Origin: JAJZEO01 sp964350315
Lineage (GTDB): Bacteria > Chlamydiota > Chlamydiia > Chlamydiales > 2-12-FULL-49-11
Direction: 5' to 3'
DNA length: 64,000 nt
NCBI GenBank assembly: GCA_964350315.1
Contig: CAYGJD010000001.1
Span: 62,001-126,000 of the forward strand
Shown here in pieces: positions 53,109-61,684 of this stretch (position 1 is its first letter; the number at the start of each line of letters is the position of its first letter). Under the pieces are notes generated by a model that saw only the letters and a list, made by a program, of their open reading frames with translations, ran no database searches and was not told the origin of the DNA. The translations under genes were made by a program, and so were the position numbers.

Positions 53109-54053
53109 TTGAATAGATTTAGTAAGGTCGTGGAACATTATAAAAAAATACAACGTTTTAACGTTGGAATTGGTCATATGACAATTTCAGCTGTTTGCAT
53201 TGCCTTTCTTGGGGTATTTGCGAAGCTTGGAATGAGTTTTTCTGACTTGTCTCTTTTTGTTTTTCTTCGATTTTTTATTCCCTTGGTCCTATCTCTCTTT
53301 GTATTAATTCCTATTGGAACGTTAAAAAGGGCTTTTAAGAATGAGTTGCTTCCTAGTTATATAATAAGGGGGCTTGCGGCTACTGCTTCTCAGTATTTTT
53401 TATTTTATTGTTTAACAAGGGTGCAGCTATTTAATGCAATGATGCTGTGGAATACTGCTCCTGTTTTTATCCCTCTTGTTACCTGGGCTTTGTATAAGCA
53501 TCACATTAGTAAAGCAACTTGGATCAGTGTTGCGTTGGGAATGCTGGGTGTTATATGTGTGCTGAAGCCAGATGTTGGGATAATTGATTGGTTTAGTATT
53601 TGGGGAGTGCTTGCAGGACTGTGTACTGCAATTTCTCAATCATTATACGGAAGTAATGCAAATAAGGCTCCTATAGATGTAAACATCTTCTTTGTCTTCT
53701 TAGTAGGCAGTGTTGTTTCGGTTGTTGGTCTCATCTTTTTTCATTTAATTTTGAAAAATGATTTTTTTTTAATTATTAAACCAGTTTTTGAAAATGGAGT
53801 TAAGCCTTACCTATTTATCTTTTGTATTGCACTAAGTTCTATAGGCAATCAATACTTCAAGGGAAAAGCATACCAACATGCAAGACCAGGAGTATTGTCT
53901 CCTTTCTTCTATCTTGCGGTTCTTTTTTCGGGTATATTTGGATGGATACTCTTCAATCATATCCCAGACTTTCTTGCGATAATGGGCATGATCTTGATTG
54001 TATTTTCATCAGTTATCAGAATGAGTTTTGCTCCTAAGACAGAACAAACTTAA
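53109..54053 (+). CDS. EamA (DMT) family transporter
   Basis: A 314-residue ten-helix EamA protein with a TTG start; Met24 (MTISAVCIAFLG) directly before helix 1 is an alternative. Family elements: FLGVFAKLGMSFSDLSLFVFLRFFIPL, YFLFYCLTRVQLFNAMMLWNTAPVFIPL and GMLGVICVLKPDVG in the first half; YFKGKAYQHARPGVLSPFFYLAVLFSGIFGW in the second. It differs clearly from the EamA protein at 49283-50215. The substrate is unknown. It converges with the ABM-domain gene, 6 bp apart. Confidence 0.8.
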   Translation: MNRFSKVVEHYKKIQRFNVGIGHMTISAVCIAFLGVFAKLGMSFSDLSLFVFLRFFIPLVLSLFVLIPIGTLKRAFKNELLPSYIIRGLAATASQYFLFYCLTRVQLFNAMMLWNTAPVFIPLVTWALYKHHISKATWISVALGMLGVICVLKPDVGIIDWFSIWGVLAGLCTAISQSLYGSNANKAPIDVNIFFVFLVGSVVSVVGLIFFHLILKNDFFLIIKPVFENGVKPYLFIFCIALSSIGNQYFKGKAYQHARPGVLSPFFYLAVLFSGIFGWILFNHIPDFLAIMGMILIVFSSVIRMSFAPKTEQT

Positions 54054-54059
54054 AGCAAG

Positions 54060-54368
54060 TTAAGCTGCTTCTTTTAAGATTTCAAACATATCTCTTGTTG
54101 CCGGAACTAAGCAGAAGCGGTTTACTTCTTCAGTGACTTGGCGCAATTCATTGGAGAGTAGGAAGGTCTCTGCCAACTGTTTGGTGGGCCAATGCGAAGA
54201 GGAGAGAAATTGCTCACTCTCTTCATTATGATAAAGACCGCACATGTGAGCACCCATTTGATATGCAAGGTTCTTAAGCGTTTTGTTCCAGATCGCAATA
54301 AAAGCCTCTTCCATCCCCGGACTGGGATGGTAAATCGTTGTGATTAATACTGAGTCCTTGTGTTTCAT
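54060..54368 (-). CDS. ABM-domain (antibiotic biosynthesis monooxygenase-like) protein
   Basis: A 102-residue protein with the alpha-beta plan of the ABM dimeric ferredoxin-like fold: strand VLITTIYHPSPG, helix MEEAFIAIWNKTLKNLAYQ, strand GAHMCGLYHNEESEQFLSSSHWPT, helix LAETFLLSNELRQVTEEVNRF. The W-x-T/S-x-x-A element after the third strand is typical. Some relatives degrade heme or quinones; many have no known activity. Confidence 0.6.
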   Translation of the reverse strand: MKHKDSVLITTIYHPSPGMEEAFIAIWNKTLKNLAYQMGAHMCGLYHNEESEQFLSSSHWPTKQLAETFLLSNELRQVTEEVNRFCLVPATRDMFEILKEAA

Positions 54369-54492
54369 AGACTTACGCTTTTGTGGTCTGCGAATACTCT
54401 TTACTATACATAGCCGGAATTCATTCTCAACTATTTCTTGATGGAAATTTTAATCTCACATAAGGTTGTTAATGTATTAAATCTTAGAGGGT

Positions 54493-55749
54493 ATGATGAA
54501 AAATATAATTGGAGTTTTAGCTATAATGAGTCTCACATCAACTGTATCAGGGCGTCAGCCAAGAATTCTTGAAATTGCTCAAATTGGCCACCCTTGTCTA
54601 TATAAAGAGTGCGAACCTATTATTGACTTTGAAGATCCAGAGCTTCATAAGTTTATGGATGATTTTCGAGCTACTTTTGAGTATGACATTTCACAAACAG
54701 CAGGGCTGGCCGCTCCTCAAGTTCATGTTAATAAGAGGATTATACTCTATTGGGATGGGTACAACATTGAAAACTATAAAAATACCGAAAACTCGATGGA
54801 AAATGTTAGAGAAATGTTCAATCCCACATATGAACCAATTGGAGATGAACTTGAGTACCGACTTGAAGGGTGTAAGTCTATTAATGGCCTAGCGGTTGAT
54901 GTGCCGAGGTATAGAAAAATATTAGTAAAGTGGCAAGACATAGAGGGAAAAGAGAATCAAAGAGCGTTTGAGGGGCGAGAAGCAAGATGTTTACAACATG
55001 AAATCGATCATGTTAATGGAATCTTGTGTTTAATGCGCGCTGATAATCTAACGCGAGTAGGTGATGTTTTTGGGGACAGGTGCTTTCTTGAAGAGCCTGG
55101 AATAGAACGGACATGTTCACATACTGAAATAAACTCTGTCATAGGAAGAAAAATAGGGGATCATACAGAAAACCTACTAGGTTTTGGTGGCAGAGTTTTA
55201 GAAATCGCTAAAATAGGTCATCCTTGTCTTTATGTAGAATCAGAGGATGTTGAAGACCCTACAAGTTTAGAAATAAAAGAAATCTTGGCTGATATGAAAG
55301 CGACAATTGAAAATAAAGGGTATCCTTTTTCAGGACTTGCAGCTCCACAAGTTCATATCAATAAAAAAATAGCCTTTTTCTTCGGTGGCTTTCACGAACA
55401 AAGACCTGTGCCTATGAAGTTTGAGCCGTTAACTGCTATGATAAACCTGTATGTTGAGCCGGTTGGCGATGAGATGGAAACTCTTTTTGAAAGATGTTTT
55501 TCAGCAATTAATTTTGCAGCTGACGTTCCACGTTATAAGAATGTGAAATACCGTTATCAAAATGAATCTGGGGAATGGGTAGCAGGAGAGGCTACAGGAT
55601 TCACTGCGCGAGTTCTTCAACATGAATATGATCATCTTATGGGAATGACATGTTTTATGCGTGTTGAGGGGTATGATCGAATCGCTCATTGTGACGCCAA
55701 TTGTCATACACACATGAAAACTTTAGACAAAAGCCACAAGCCTTGGTGA
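54493..55749 (+). CDS. Exported tandem peptide deformylase (two PDF domains)
   Basis: A 418-residue protein with two peptide-deformylase domains in one chain (about 23-190 and 233-400), each with all metal ligands. Domain 1: GLAAPQ (71-76), EGCKS (Cys127), HEIDH (His169, His173). Domain 2: GLAAPQ (281-286), ERCFS (Cys335), HEYDH (His377, His381). The canonical EGCLS motif is altered in both. Both domains repeat ILEIAxIGHPCLY at their start, so this is an internal duplication. The first ~20 residues (MKNIIGVLAIMSLTSTVSG) look like a Sec signal, so the protein is probably outside the cytoplasm. A TAGAGG ribosome binding site precedes the ATGs. Confidence 0.85.
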   Translation: MMKNIIGVLAIMSLTSTVSGRQPRILEIAQIGHPCLYKECEPIIDFEDPELHKFMDDFRATFEYDISQTAGLAAPQVHVNKRIILYWDGYNIENYKNTENSMENVREMFNPTYEPIGDELEYRLEGCKSINGLAVDVPRYRKILVKWQDIEGKENQRAFEGREARCLQHEIDHVNGILCLMRADNLTRVGDVFGDRCFLEEPGIERTCSHTEINSVIGRKIGDHTENLLGFGGRVLEIAKIGHPCLYVESEDVEDPTSLEIKEILADMKATIENKGYPFSGLAAPQVHINKKIAFFFGGFHEQRPVPMKFEPLTAMINLYVEPVGDEMETLFERCFSAINFAADVPRYKNVKYRYQNESGEWVAGEATGFTARVLQHEYDHLMGMTCFMRVEGYDRIAHCDANCHTHMKTLDKSHKPW

Positions 55750-55770
55750 TTGGAACAAAGATTCAAAAAT

Positions 55771-57168
55771 CTACTTTTGACGCGCAACTGTTGATAGGTG
55801 TTGAATGAGGATTGGCGTAAGAGCTAAAACTAACATTCCTCCTATCAATAGGATTTCATAGATCAGAATCGATTGGATTTTAGATTGAAGTGGTGGGATA
55901 AACCCAGTTACAATTGCCACACAACAAATAATCACTCCACTTAGACCAACAATCCAAATTCCTACACTCTTGCCAGGGATTTTAAAATGTCTCGCTACTC
56001 CAGGTTTTGAATGGTGTAGTTTGATTGCTGCTGCAAAAAATGCTATATAAACAATCAAGGCAAGCTGAGCTGTAATGATTGAAAGCAGGGCAAATGAACC
56101 GTTTACTGAAGGCATTAATACGAATGCAAGAGATAAAACAGTTACAATACATCCTTGAAGAATAAGCGCACCGACAGGAACACCATGTTTATTGGTTCTG
56201 CTGAAAATTACAGGAAGGGCGTTATCTTGACTTGCTATCATAAGCCCTTTTGATGGGCCAATGATCCACGCGGAAACTGCAGAAAGCCCTCCAAGAACAA
56301 TGCATACAGCTACAATTTGTGTCACAAAAGGAAGATGAAATGATGCAAAGAACACTTGGAATGTTTGGATAATTCCAACAATTAGGTTGAGATCTTTACT
56401 TGGAACAACGACAGCTATTGCAAGTGCTGATGCTGTAATTGTTAATATAATGATCAGAGCCGATACAAGGGTTGCTCTGGGATAGTCTTTAGCAGGATTT
56501 TTCATCTCTTGGGCGTGCGTTGCCACCATTTCAAGTCCAATCAAACCAAATAAAATATTACTGAAAAAAGCAAGTTCGCCTTGTGTGTCTGATGTAGGCC
56601 AAAATGAGGCGGAAGAAAATGATGCTTCAGAAACGTGTCCTGTTACAAGCCAAACAATCCCAATAATAATAATTGCAAACATAGGTATGAGCGTTCCTAC
56701 AATAGCTCCAATAGTGCTGATAAGAGTTGATATTCGCATTCCGTGGCAGTTTAAGTAGGTAGTCAGCCAAAAAAGAGTGAGAGAGACAAGAGTAATATAG
56801 AGGGGGTTTCTTGCTAAAGAGGGCATAAAAATATAGGCTGATGTTCCGGCGATTAGGGCCATAATAGTCGGATACCAAGCTAGATTGTAGACCCAGTTCA
56901 GCCAAATAATTACAAGAGCGGTTTTAGGACCGAATGCTTCTGAAATCCAAACATATAGGCCGCCGCGTTTTGGCCAACCAGTTCCTAGCTCTGATGCAAC
57001 TAGAGCACTAGGAAGGAAAAAAAAGAGACCGGCGACGATATAGTAAAAGACGAGAGAAAAACCAAATTGAGCTGCAAAGGGAAGGGTTCGAATGCTATCT
57101 ACTGCAATTATATTGATCATAACAATATGAAAAAAAGTGAGAACATTTTTTGGTTTTTCTGTTTTCAT
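55771..57168 (-). CDS. APC-superfamily amino-acid antiporter (GadC type), paralogue 2
   Basis: A 465-residue transporter related to the one at 28013-29419 (shared ELGTGWPKRGGLYVWISEAFG, NLAWYPTIMALIAG, WLTTYLNCHGM, HARHFKIPGKSVG-type tail). Such proteins exchange an amino acid for its decarboxylation product. In Chlamydia, AaxC of this superfamily exchanges arginine for agmatine. This copy lies about 3.1 kb from the arginine decarboxylase-agmatinase fusion, so it is a reasonable, unproven candidate for arginine supply. Confidence 0.8.
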   Translation of the reverse strand: MKTEKPKNVLTFFHIVMINIIAVDSIRTLPFAAQFGFSLVFYYIVAGLFFFLPSALVASELGTGWPKRGGLYVWISEAFGPKTALVIIWLNWVYNLAWYPTIMALIAGTSAYIFMPSLARNPLYITLVSLTLFWLTTYLNCHGMRISTLISTIGAIVGTLIPMFAIIIIGIVWLVTGHVSEASFSSASFWPTSDTQGELAFFSNILFGLIGLEMVATHAQEMKNPAKDYPRATLVSALIIILTITASALAIAVVVPSKDLNLIVGIIQTFQVFFASFHLPFVTQIVAVCIVLGGLSAVSAWIIGPSKGLMIASQDNALPVIFSRTNKHGVPVGALILQGCIVTVLSLAFVLMPSVNGSFALLSIITAQLALIVYIAFFAAAIKLHHSKPGVARHFKIPGKSVGIWIVGLSGVIICCVAIVTGFIPPLQSKIQSILIYEILLIGGMLVLALTPILIQHLSTVARQK

Positions 57169-57211
57169 GTCACCAAACTAGTGTAATTAAATAAAAGAAG
57201 CAAGCTAGACA

Positions 57212-58417
57212 TTATACAACTACTTTTTGCTTGAGTTCTTCTGCAACGATAGCGGTAACGCAGCAATCAGACCAAACATTTAAGGCAGTTTCTAGCATGT
57301 CGATAAGTGCATAGAGAGGTAAGATAAGTCCCATCATTTCTAAAGGAACTCCAGCTCCAGCTAAAAGAGCGCTCGAAAGAAAAAAGCATCCCATAGGAAC
57401 ACCTGCATTTCCTATTGCAGCAAGTGTTGCAACAACTACCCAAGCAACCATTTGTAATGGTGAAAAAGAGATTCCATTGCAAGATGAGACAAAGACAACG
57501 GCAGTGAATATGAATGCGGCACATCCGTTCATATTGATTGTTGAGCATAATGGAATTGAAAATGATGTGATTTTAGAAGGGATGTGTAATTTGTTTTCCA
57601 TTGCATCCATCGTAACAGGGAGCGTGGCATTTGAAGATTTAGAGAAAAACGCGACGTTTAGGGCTCCTGCGACAGCTTTAAATACTCTTCTTGGAGAGAT
57701 GCCCTTCAATATTAGTAAAATTGGCAAAACAATGAAGCCTTGGATCAAGTTTGCTGAAACAACAATGATTAAAAACAAGGCTATTGGCTTATAGCTTGAA
57801 ATTCCATCAGTCTTCATGTTGTTCACAAATATTGATACGAATGCCCAAATAGAAATTGGAAGGATACGAATGATTACAGTGGCTATTTTCAAAAAGGCGC
57901 CGAACATAGCTTTAAAAAACATATGTAGGGGAGTTTTTTGTTCTTCAGGTAAAACAAGTATAGCAGACCCAAGAGCAAGGGCAATTATCATAATTCCAAA
58001 AACATTATTTTCTGTGAAGGCGCCAAGAAAATTTGAAGGAAACATACCTAAGAGTGTGGCAATAATATGAGGCGCCTCTTTTGTAGGCATAGTTGGGTCA
58101 ATGTTTAAGGGCGCGGGTCCAATTAGCATATATAGTGCACATGAGATTGAAGCTGCAATGATTGTGGTCAGAAATGTATATTTAAATATTTTAAAGCCCA
58201 GGACTTTGATCGTTTTTAGGCTACCCATTCCGCTCAGAGTTGCAACAACTGATAGAAAAATAAGGGGGAGACTTAAAAGCTGTAAGGCTCTAATCGTGAG
58301 TTCGGAGACAACAGTGCTGACTTGCATTAACCAAGAAAAATGCATGAAGGGGGTGATAGCTCCAAGTAAAAGAGCGATTAAGATAGAGCTGTTTTGAGAT
58401 GGTACCTTTGTTTTCAT
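57212..58417 (-). CDS. Dicarboxylate/amino acid:cation symporter (DAACS, GltP-like)
   Basis: About 401 residues from the ATG at 58417; a longer frame to 58531 would overlap the divergent MFS gene and adds an atypical N-terminus. Family elements: SLPLIFLSVVATLSGMGSLKTI, SKSSNATLPVTMDAM (a serine-rich hairpin-like loop), STINMNGCAAFIFTAVVF (NMDGT-type motif as NMNGC) and GNAGVPMGCFFLSSALLAGAGVP. It should import glutamate, aspartate or a C4-dicarboxylate with cations. Chlamydia carries a similar GltT. Confidence 0.88.
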   Translation of the reverse strand: MKTKVPSQNSSILIALLLGAITPFMHFSWLMQVSTVVSELTIRALQLLSLPLIFLSVVATLSGMGSLKTIKVLGFKIFKYTFLTTIIAASISCALYMLIGPAPLNIDPTMPTKEAPHIIATLLGMFPSNFLGAFTENNVFGIMIIALALGSAILVLPEEQKTPLHMFFKAMFGAFLKIATVIIRILPISIWAFVSIFVNNMKTDGISSYKPIALFLIIVVSANLIQGFIVLPILLILKGISPRRVFKAVAGALNVAFFSKSSNATLPVTMDAMENKLHIPSKITSFSIPLCSTINMNGCAAFIFTAVVFVSSCNGISFSPLQMVAWVVVATLAAIGNAGVPMGCFFLSSALLAGAGVPLEMMGLILPLYALIDMLETALNVWSDCCVTAIVAEELKQKVVV

Positions 58418-58473
58418 GCTACGAGTATGTCGAGCAATTTCATATTTTGCAATGAAAAATATCTTTACGTTAG

Positions 58474-60207
58474 ATGTTTGAATTGGTAGCGTCAGCAGTA
58501 GGAGAACATTATTTGAAAAGGCTTTCATCATTTTTCTATTTGAATGTGACTCAATGTTTTGTAACTTTGATTGATTCTATTTTTCGATTGATTGTCACAT
58601 ATTCATTGATAGATGTTCTGGGTGTAGAGCATTCAAATACAATTTTGTCTCTTTCTGCCGTTCTTTTTATCTTGCCTTTTCTTATCTTCACCTATCCTTC
58701 TGGACAAATGGCAGACCGCTATAGCAAAAAGAAAGTGATTATCTGGTCACTATGGGCAGAGCTGGCATTTATGATTCTAGCTGTTTTTGCGATCATGATG
58801 AAAGATCAATATAGTTCCTATTTTGCCCTCTTTTTAATAGCTGTTCAGTCTAGCATCTTCAATCCTGCAAAATTTGCAATTTTACCAGAAATTGTTCCAA
58901 ATGAGAGACTCTCTAGGGTTAATGGAATTTTGGTGTTGTCTCAATATTTATCGATTATTCTTGGAACCTTCTTGGCAACAATCATTTGTGAGCTCTCAGA
59001 CAGAAACTATGTCTTAGTTGTTTTAGTCTGTGTTGTCTTTTCAATTTTAGCTATTTTCACAGGGTATGGAATTAAAAACACACCAATCAAAAACCCTAAA
59101 AAACGCATAAATGCATTATTTGTTAAAGATATGTATCAAATGATGAAAATTGCTTCAAAGTATCCACACCTGCTCCTTTCAATTTTTGCGTCATCATTTT
59201 TCTTATTTACTGCAGCCTACACTCAATTAAACTTGATTCCTTTTGGCATGCAATCGCTTGGGATCACAGATATTCAAACAGGGTATATTTATTTAGCGGC
59301 AGCTTTTGGGGTTGGAGTTGGCTCTTTACTTGTTGGAATGCTGTCAGGCAAGACTGTAGAATTAGGTCTTTCGATCTGGGGCGCTTTTGGAACGGCCTTT
59401 TCGTATATCATCCTTTATTGTGTGCAGTTTAACTTGCCTATGTCTTGTCTGATGTTCTTTTCTATTGGTATGCATGGTGGTTTGTATGTTGTTCCTTTAG
59501 ATGCCTATATCCAGTTTGCAAGTCCACAAAAGCATAGAGGCTCGATAGTTGGTGCAGCTACTCTAATGAGCTTTATCGCTGTACTCTTTTCTGCGCTAGC
59601 AATTGCATTTTTTGGGAATTTACTTCAGCTACAAGCGGCTACTGGATATTTGATCGTTGGTGTGATGTCACTATTTGTTTCTACTTGGGTTCTTTTTTGT
59701 TTGCCAGAATACATTTCGAGGCTTTTTGCTGTACTTGCGGTAAGGTTCTTTTTTGCTCTTAGGATTGAAGATCCGCCAGAAAAGGCCTTCTTAGTATGTT
59801 CTGAAAAATGCATTGGAAATGTCTTTTCACTTGTATATTCATTTCAGAAAATTCGATTTATTAAATGGCAGGTAAAACCTCCTAGTCGAGCAAGAATTCG
59901 CTTTAATTTCATCTTCAACACTCTTCCATTATATGCAGACAAGAAAGGGGAAATCTCAAAGGAGTGTCTTGTTGAATTGAAAGAAGCTAATAAAGAAGGG
60001 TATACCCTTTGCTTTTTTGAAGATGACAAACGTTTAAAAAAGACAAAGAGATCAGCTAAAGAGGCTATAACACTCTTGCGTAAAGAGATAGAAGAGGCTC
60101 CACTCAAAGCTGAGTTTCAGAGGCTTAATGGAAAGTTTCCCTCTTTTTTTCATTTCTTTCATTTGTTTCACCCAACCCTTTCGCTTACTTTTAAGCAGAA
60201 AAAGTAA
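58474..60207 (+). CDS. LplT-like MFS transporter with a decayed acyltransferase tail
   Basis: A 577-residue protein. Residues ~15-420 are an LplT-type MFS transporter (FPSGQMADRYSKKKVII, SSIFNPAKFAILPEIVPNERLSRVNG, HRGSIVGAA), the lysophospholipid flippase found alone or fused to PlsC/Aas. The remaining ~155 residues begin like a PlsC acyltransferase (EKAFLVCSEKCIGNVFSLVY...RFIKW), but the catalytic HX4D is missing: LVCSEKCIG stands where NHxSxxD is expected. The acyl-CoA synthetase domain of full Aas fusions is absent. It probably still moves lysophospholipids across the inner membrane, while the tail is a remnant or a lipid-binding module. Confidence 0.8.
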   Translation: MFELVASAVGEHYLKRLSSFFYLNVTQCFVTLIDSIFRLIVTYSLIDVLGVEHSNTILSLSAVLFILPFLIFTYPSGQMADRYSKKKVIIWSLWAELAFMILAVFAIMMKDQYSSYFALFLIAVQSSIFNPAKFAILPEIVPNERLSRVNGILVLSQYLSIILGTFLATIICELSDRNYVLVVLVCVVFSILAIFTGYGIKNTPIKNPKKRINALFVKDMYQMMKIASKYPHLLLSIFASSFFLFTAAYTQLNLIPFGMQSLGITDIQTGYIYLAAAFGVGVGSLLVGMLSGKTVELGLSIWGAFGTAFSYIILYCVQFNLPMSCLMFFSIGMHGGLYVVPLDAYIQFASPQKHRGSIVGAATLMSFIAVLFSALAIAFFGNLLQLQAATGYLIVGVMSLFVSTWVLFCLPEYISRLFAVLAVRFFFALRIEDPPEKAFLVCSEKCIGNVFSLVYSFQKIRFIKWQVKPPSRARIRFNFIFNTLPLYADKKGEISKECLVELKEANKEGYTLCFFEDDKRLKKTKRSAKEAITLLRKEIEEAPLKAEFQRLNGKFPSFFHFFHLFHPTLSLTFKQKK

Positions 60208-60274
60208 TTTCTATAAAAATGCTAAGATAGTAAATTATTCATAAGTAATAATAATAAAAAGAATTAAATTAATT

Positions 60275-61684
60275 ATGGATAAAATGCAGTATTGGGCAAA
60301 CGCTCAACTAGAACGTGTTCCCACAAAGTACTTTCTTGATAAAGGTTGCGGTCAAAGTGATATTACTTTTCACGCAGGCTCGTTTCACATGGCCCTAAAA
60401 GACTGTGGGATAGAAAACTACAACGTAGTCACGTATTCATCAATTTTGCCAAAAAAATGTACTGAGATTCAGGGAATTGACAGACCGAAGTTAAGGCGCG
60501 GTGCTGTAATGGATACGATCATGGCAAGATTTGATGGACATAAGGGAGATAATATTGCTGCTGGGATCGTTCGTGGTGATTTAATCAAGAGAACAAACGG
60601 AACTTACGATGGAAGCATTGTTTGTGAGATTGGCGGAAAGTTGTCACAGGCTCAGTTAGATAAAAGATTGCGCAAGGCAGTTCAAGAACTCTATGAAAAT
60701 GGGTATAGTGAAGAATATGAATTGCAGAATGTTAGGACAGACATTCAAGCCTGCAAGGTCGAAAAGGCCTTCGGCACAGTTCTTGTGGTGATTGCTTTTG
60801 TTGAGCATGAGAATATTTTTGCTCCTCCAAAGCTTGAGGCGGCAAACTTTTTAGGCAGTCAGGTTCCATATAAGAGTGCTAGGTATGTTGTACTTCCAAT
60901 TTCGTATGATGGAACAGCGACGTACAATAGAGGTACAGCTCAAGGACCTTCTGCCATTCTTGATGCTTCAACGCACCTTGAAACTTACGATATTGAGACA
61001 GATAGTCAACCACACAAAGCTGGAATACATACTTTACCTTCAAAGACTTTAGAAGATGATCCAGATCAAATGGTTGCACTTGTTAAAAAAGAAACAACAA
61101 AGTTGCTTCAAGATAAAAAGTTTCCTCTAATTTTTGCAGGTGGTCATGGAGTTTCGATAGGGGCTTTTCAGGCAATTGGTGAATTCTATAAGGAATTTAC
61201 GATTTTACAACTTGATGCACACTCAGATCTTCGACCAAGCTATGACGGCACTCCATTAAGCGAGGCGTGTGTTATGAGACGCGGACTTGAGGTTACAGAT
61301 AAGATCGTCCAAGTGGGTATTCGTTCTATATCAAAGGGTGAAACAAACGTGCTTGACTACGACAAGCTCTTTTTAGCAGAAGATATCAAAAAAAGTGGAA
61401 ACGTTTGGCTTGATGATGTGTTAGCCGAATGTTCTGACAATGTGTATATCACTTTTGACGTCGATGCCTTAGACCCTTCTGTTGTGCATGCGGGAACACC
61501 TGAACCAAATGGTCTTTACTATGAGCATGTATTAGCTCTTTTTAAAAAAGTGGTGAAGGAAAGAAACGTGATAGGGTTTGATGTGAATAACTTAGTGCCA
61601 GTTCCTGGAATGAATGGGCCAGAGTTTACGATAGCAAAACTTATATTCCAATTCATTGCTTATAGGGAGAAATTTGGTAGATAA
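60275..61684 (+). CDS. Fused pyruvoyl-dependent arginine decarboxylase and agmatinase
   Basis: A 469-residue two-domain enzyme. Residues 1-~180 are a pyruvoyl-dependent arginine decarboxylase (PvlArgDC/AaxB type): KYFLDKGCGQSDITFHAGSF, and the self-cleavage site in VVTYSSILPK, where cleavage before Ser56 would form the pyruvoyl group; Glu118 (CEIGG) is a likely acid. Residues ~200-469 are an agmatinase/arginase-family ureohydrolase with Mn2+ ligands His291 (GGHG), Asp314/His316/Asp318 (DAHSD), Asp395/Asp397 (DVDALDP). One chain would convert arginine to agmatine and then to putrescine plus urea. Self-cleavage would leave a beta subunit and an alpha-agmatinase fusion. It overlaps the next gene by one base. 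Confidence 0.93.
   Translation: MDKMQYWANAQLERVPTKYFLDKGCGQSDITFHAGSFHMALKDCGIENYNVVTYSSILPKKCTEIQGIDRPKLRRGAVMDTIMARFDGHKGDNIAAGIVRGDLIKRTNGTYDGSIVCEIGGKLSQAQLDKRLRKAVQELYENGYSEEYELQNVRTDIQACKVEKAFGTVLVVIAFVEHENIFAPPKLEAANFLGSQVPYKSARYVVLPISYDGTATYNRGTAQGPSAILDASTHLETYDIETDSQPHKAGIHTLPSKTLEDDPDQMVALVKKETTKLLQDKKFPLIFAGGHGVSIGAFQAIGEFYKEFTILQLDAHSDLRPSYDGTPLSEACVMRRGLEVTDKIVQVGIRSISKGETNVLDYDKLFLAEDIKKSGNVWLDDVLAECSDNVYITFDVDALDPSVVHAGTPEPNGLYYEHVLALFKKVVKERNVIGFDVNNLVPVPGMNGPEFTIAKLIFQFIAYREKFGR

Noticed and set aside
57212..58531. DAACS gene starting at 58531
   Set aside because: It would overlap the start of the divergent MFS gene by 58 bp and add an N-terminus not seen in the family; the Met at 58417 fits better.
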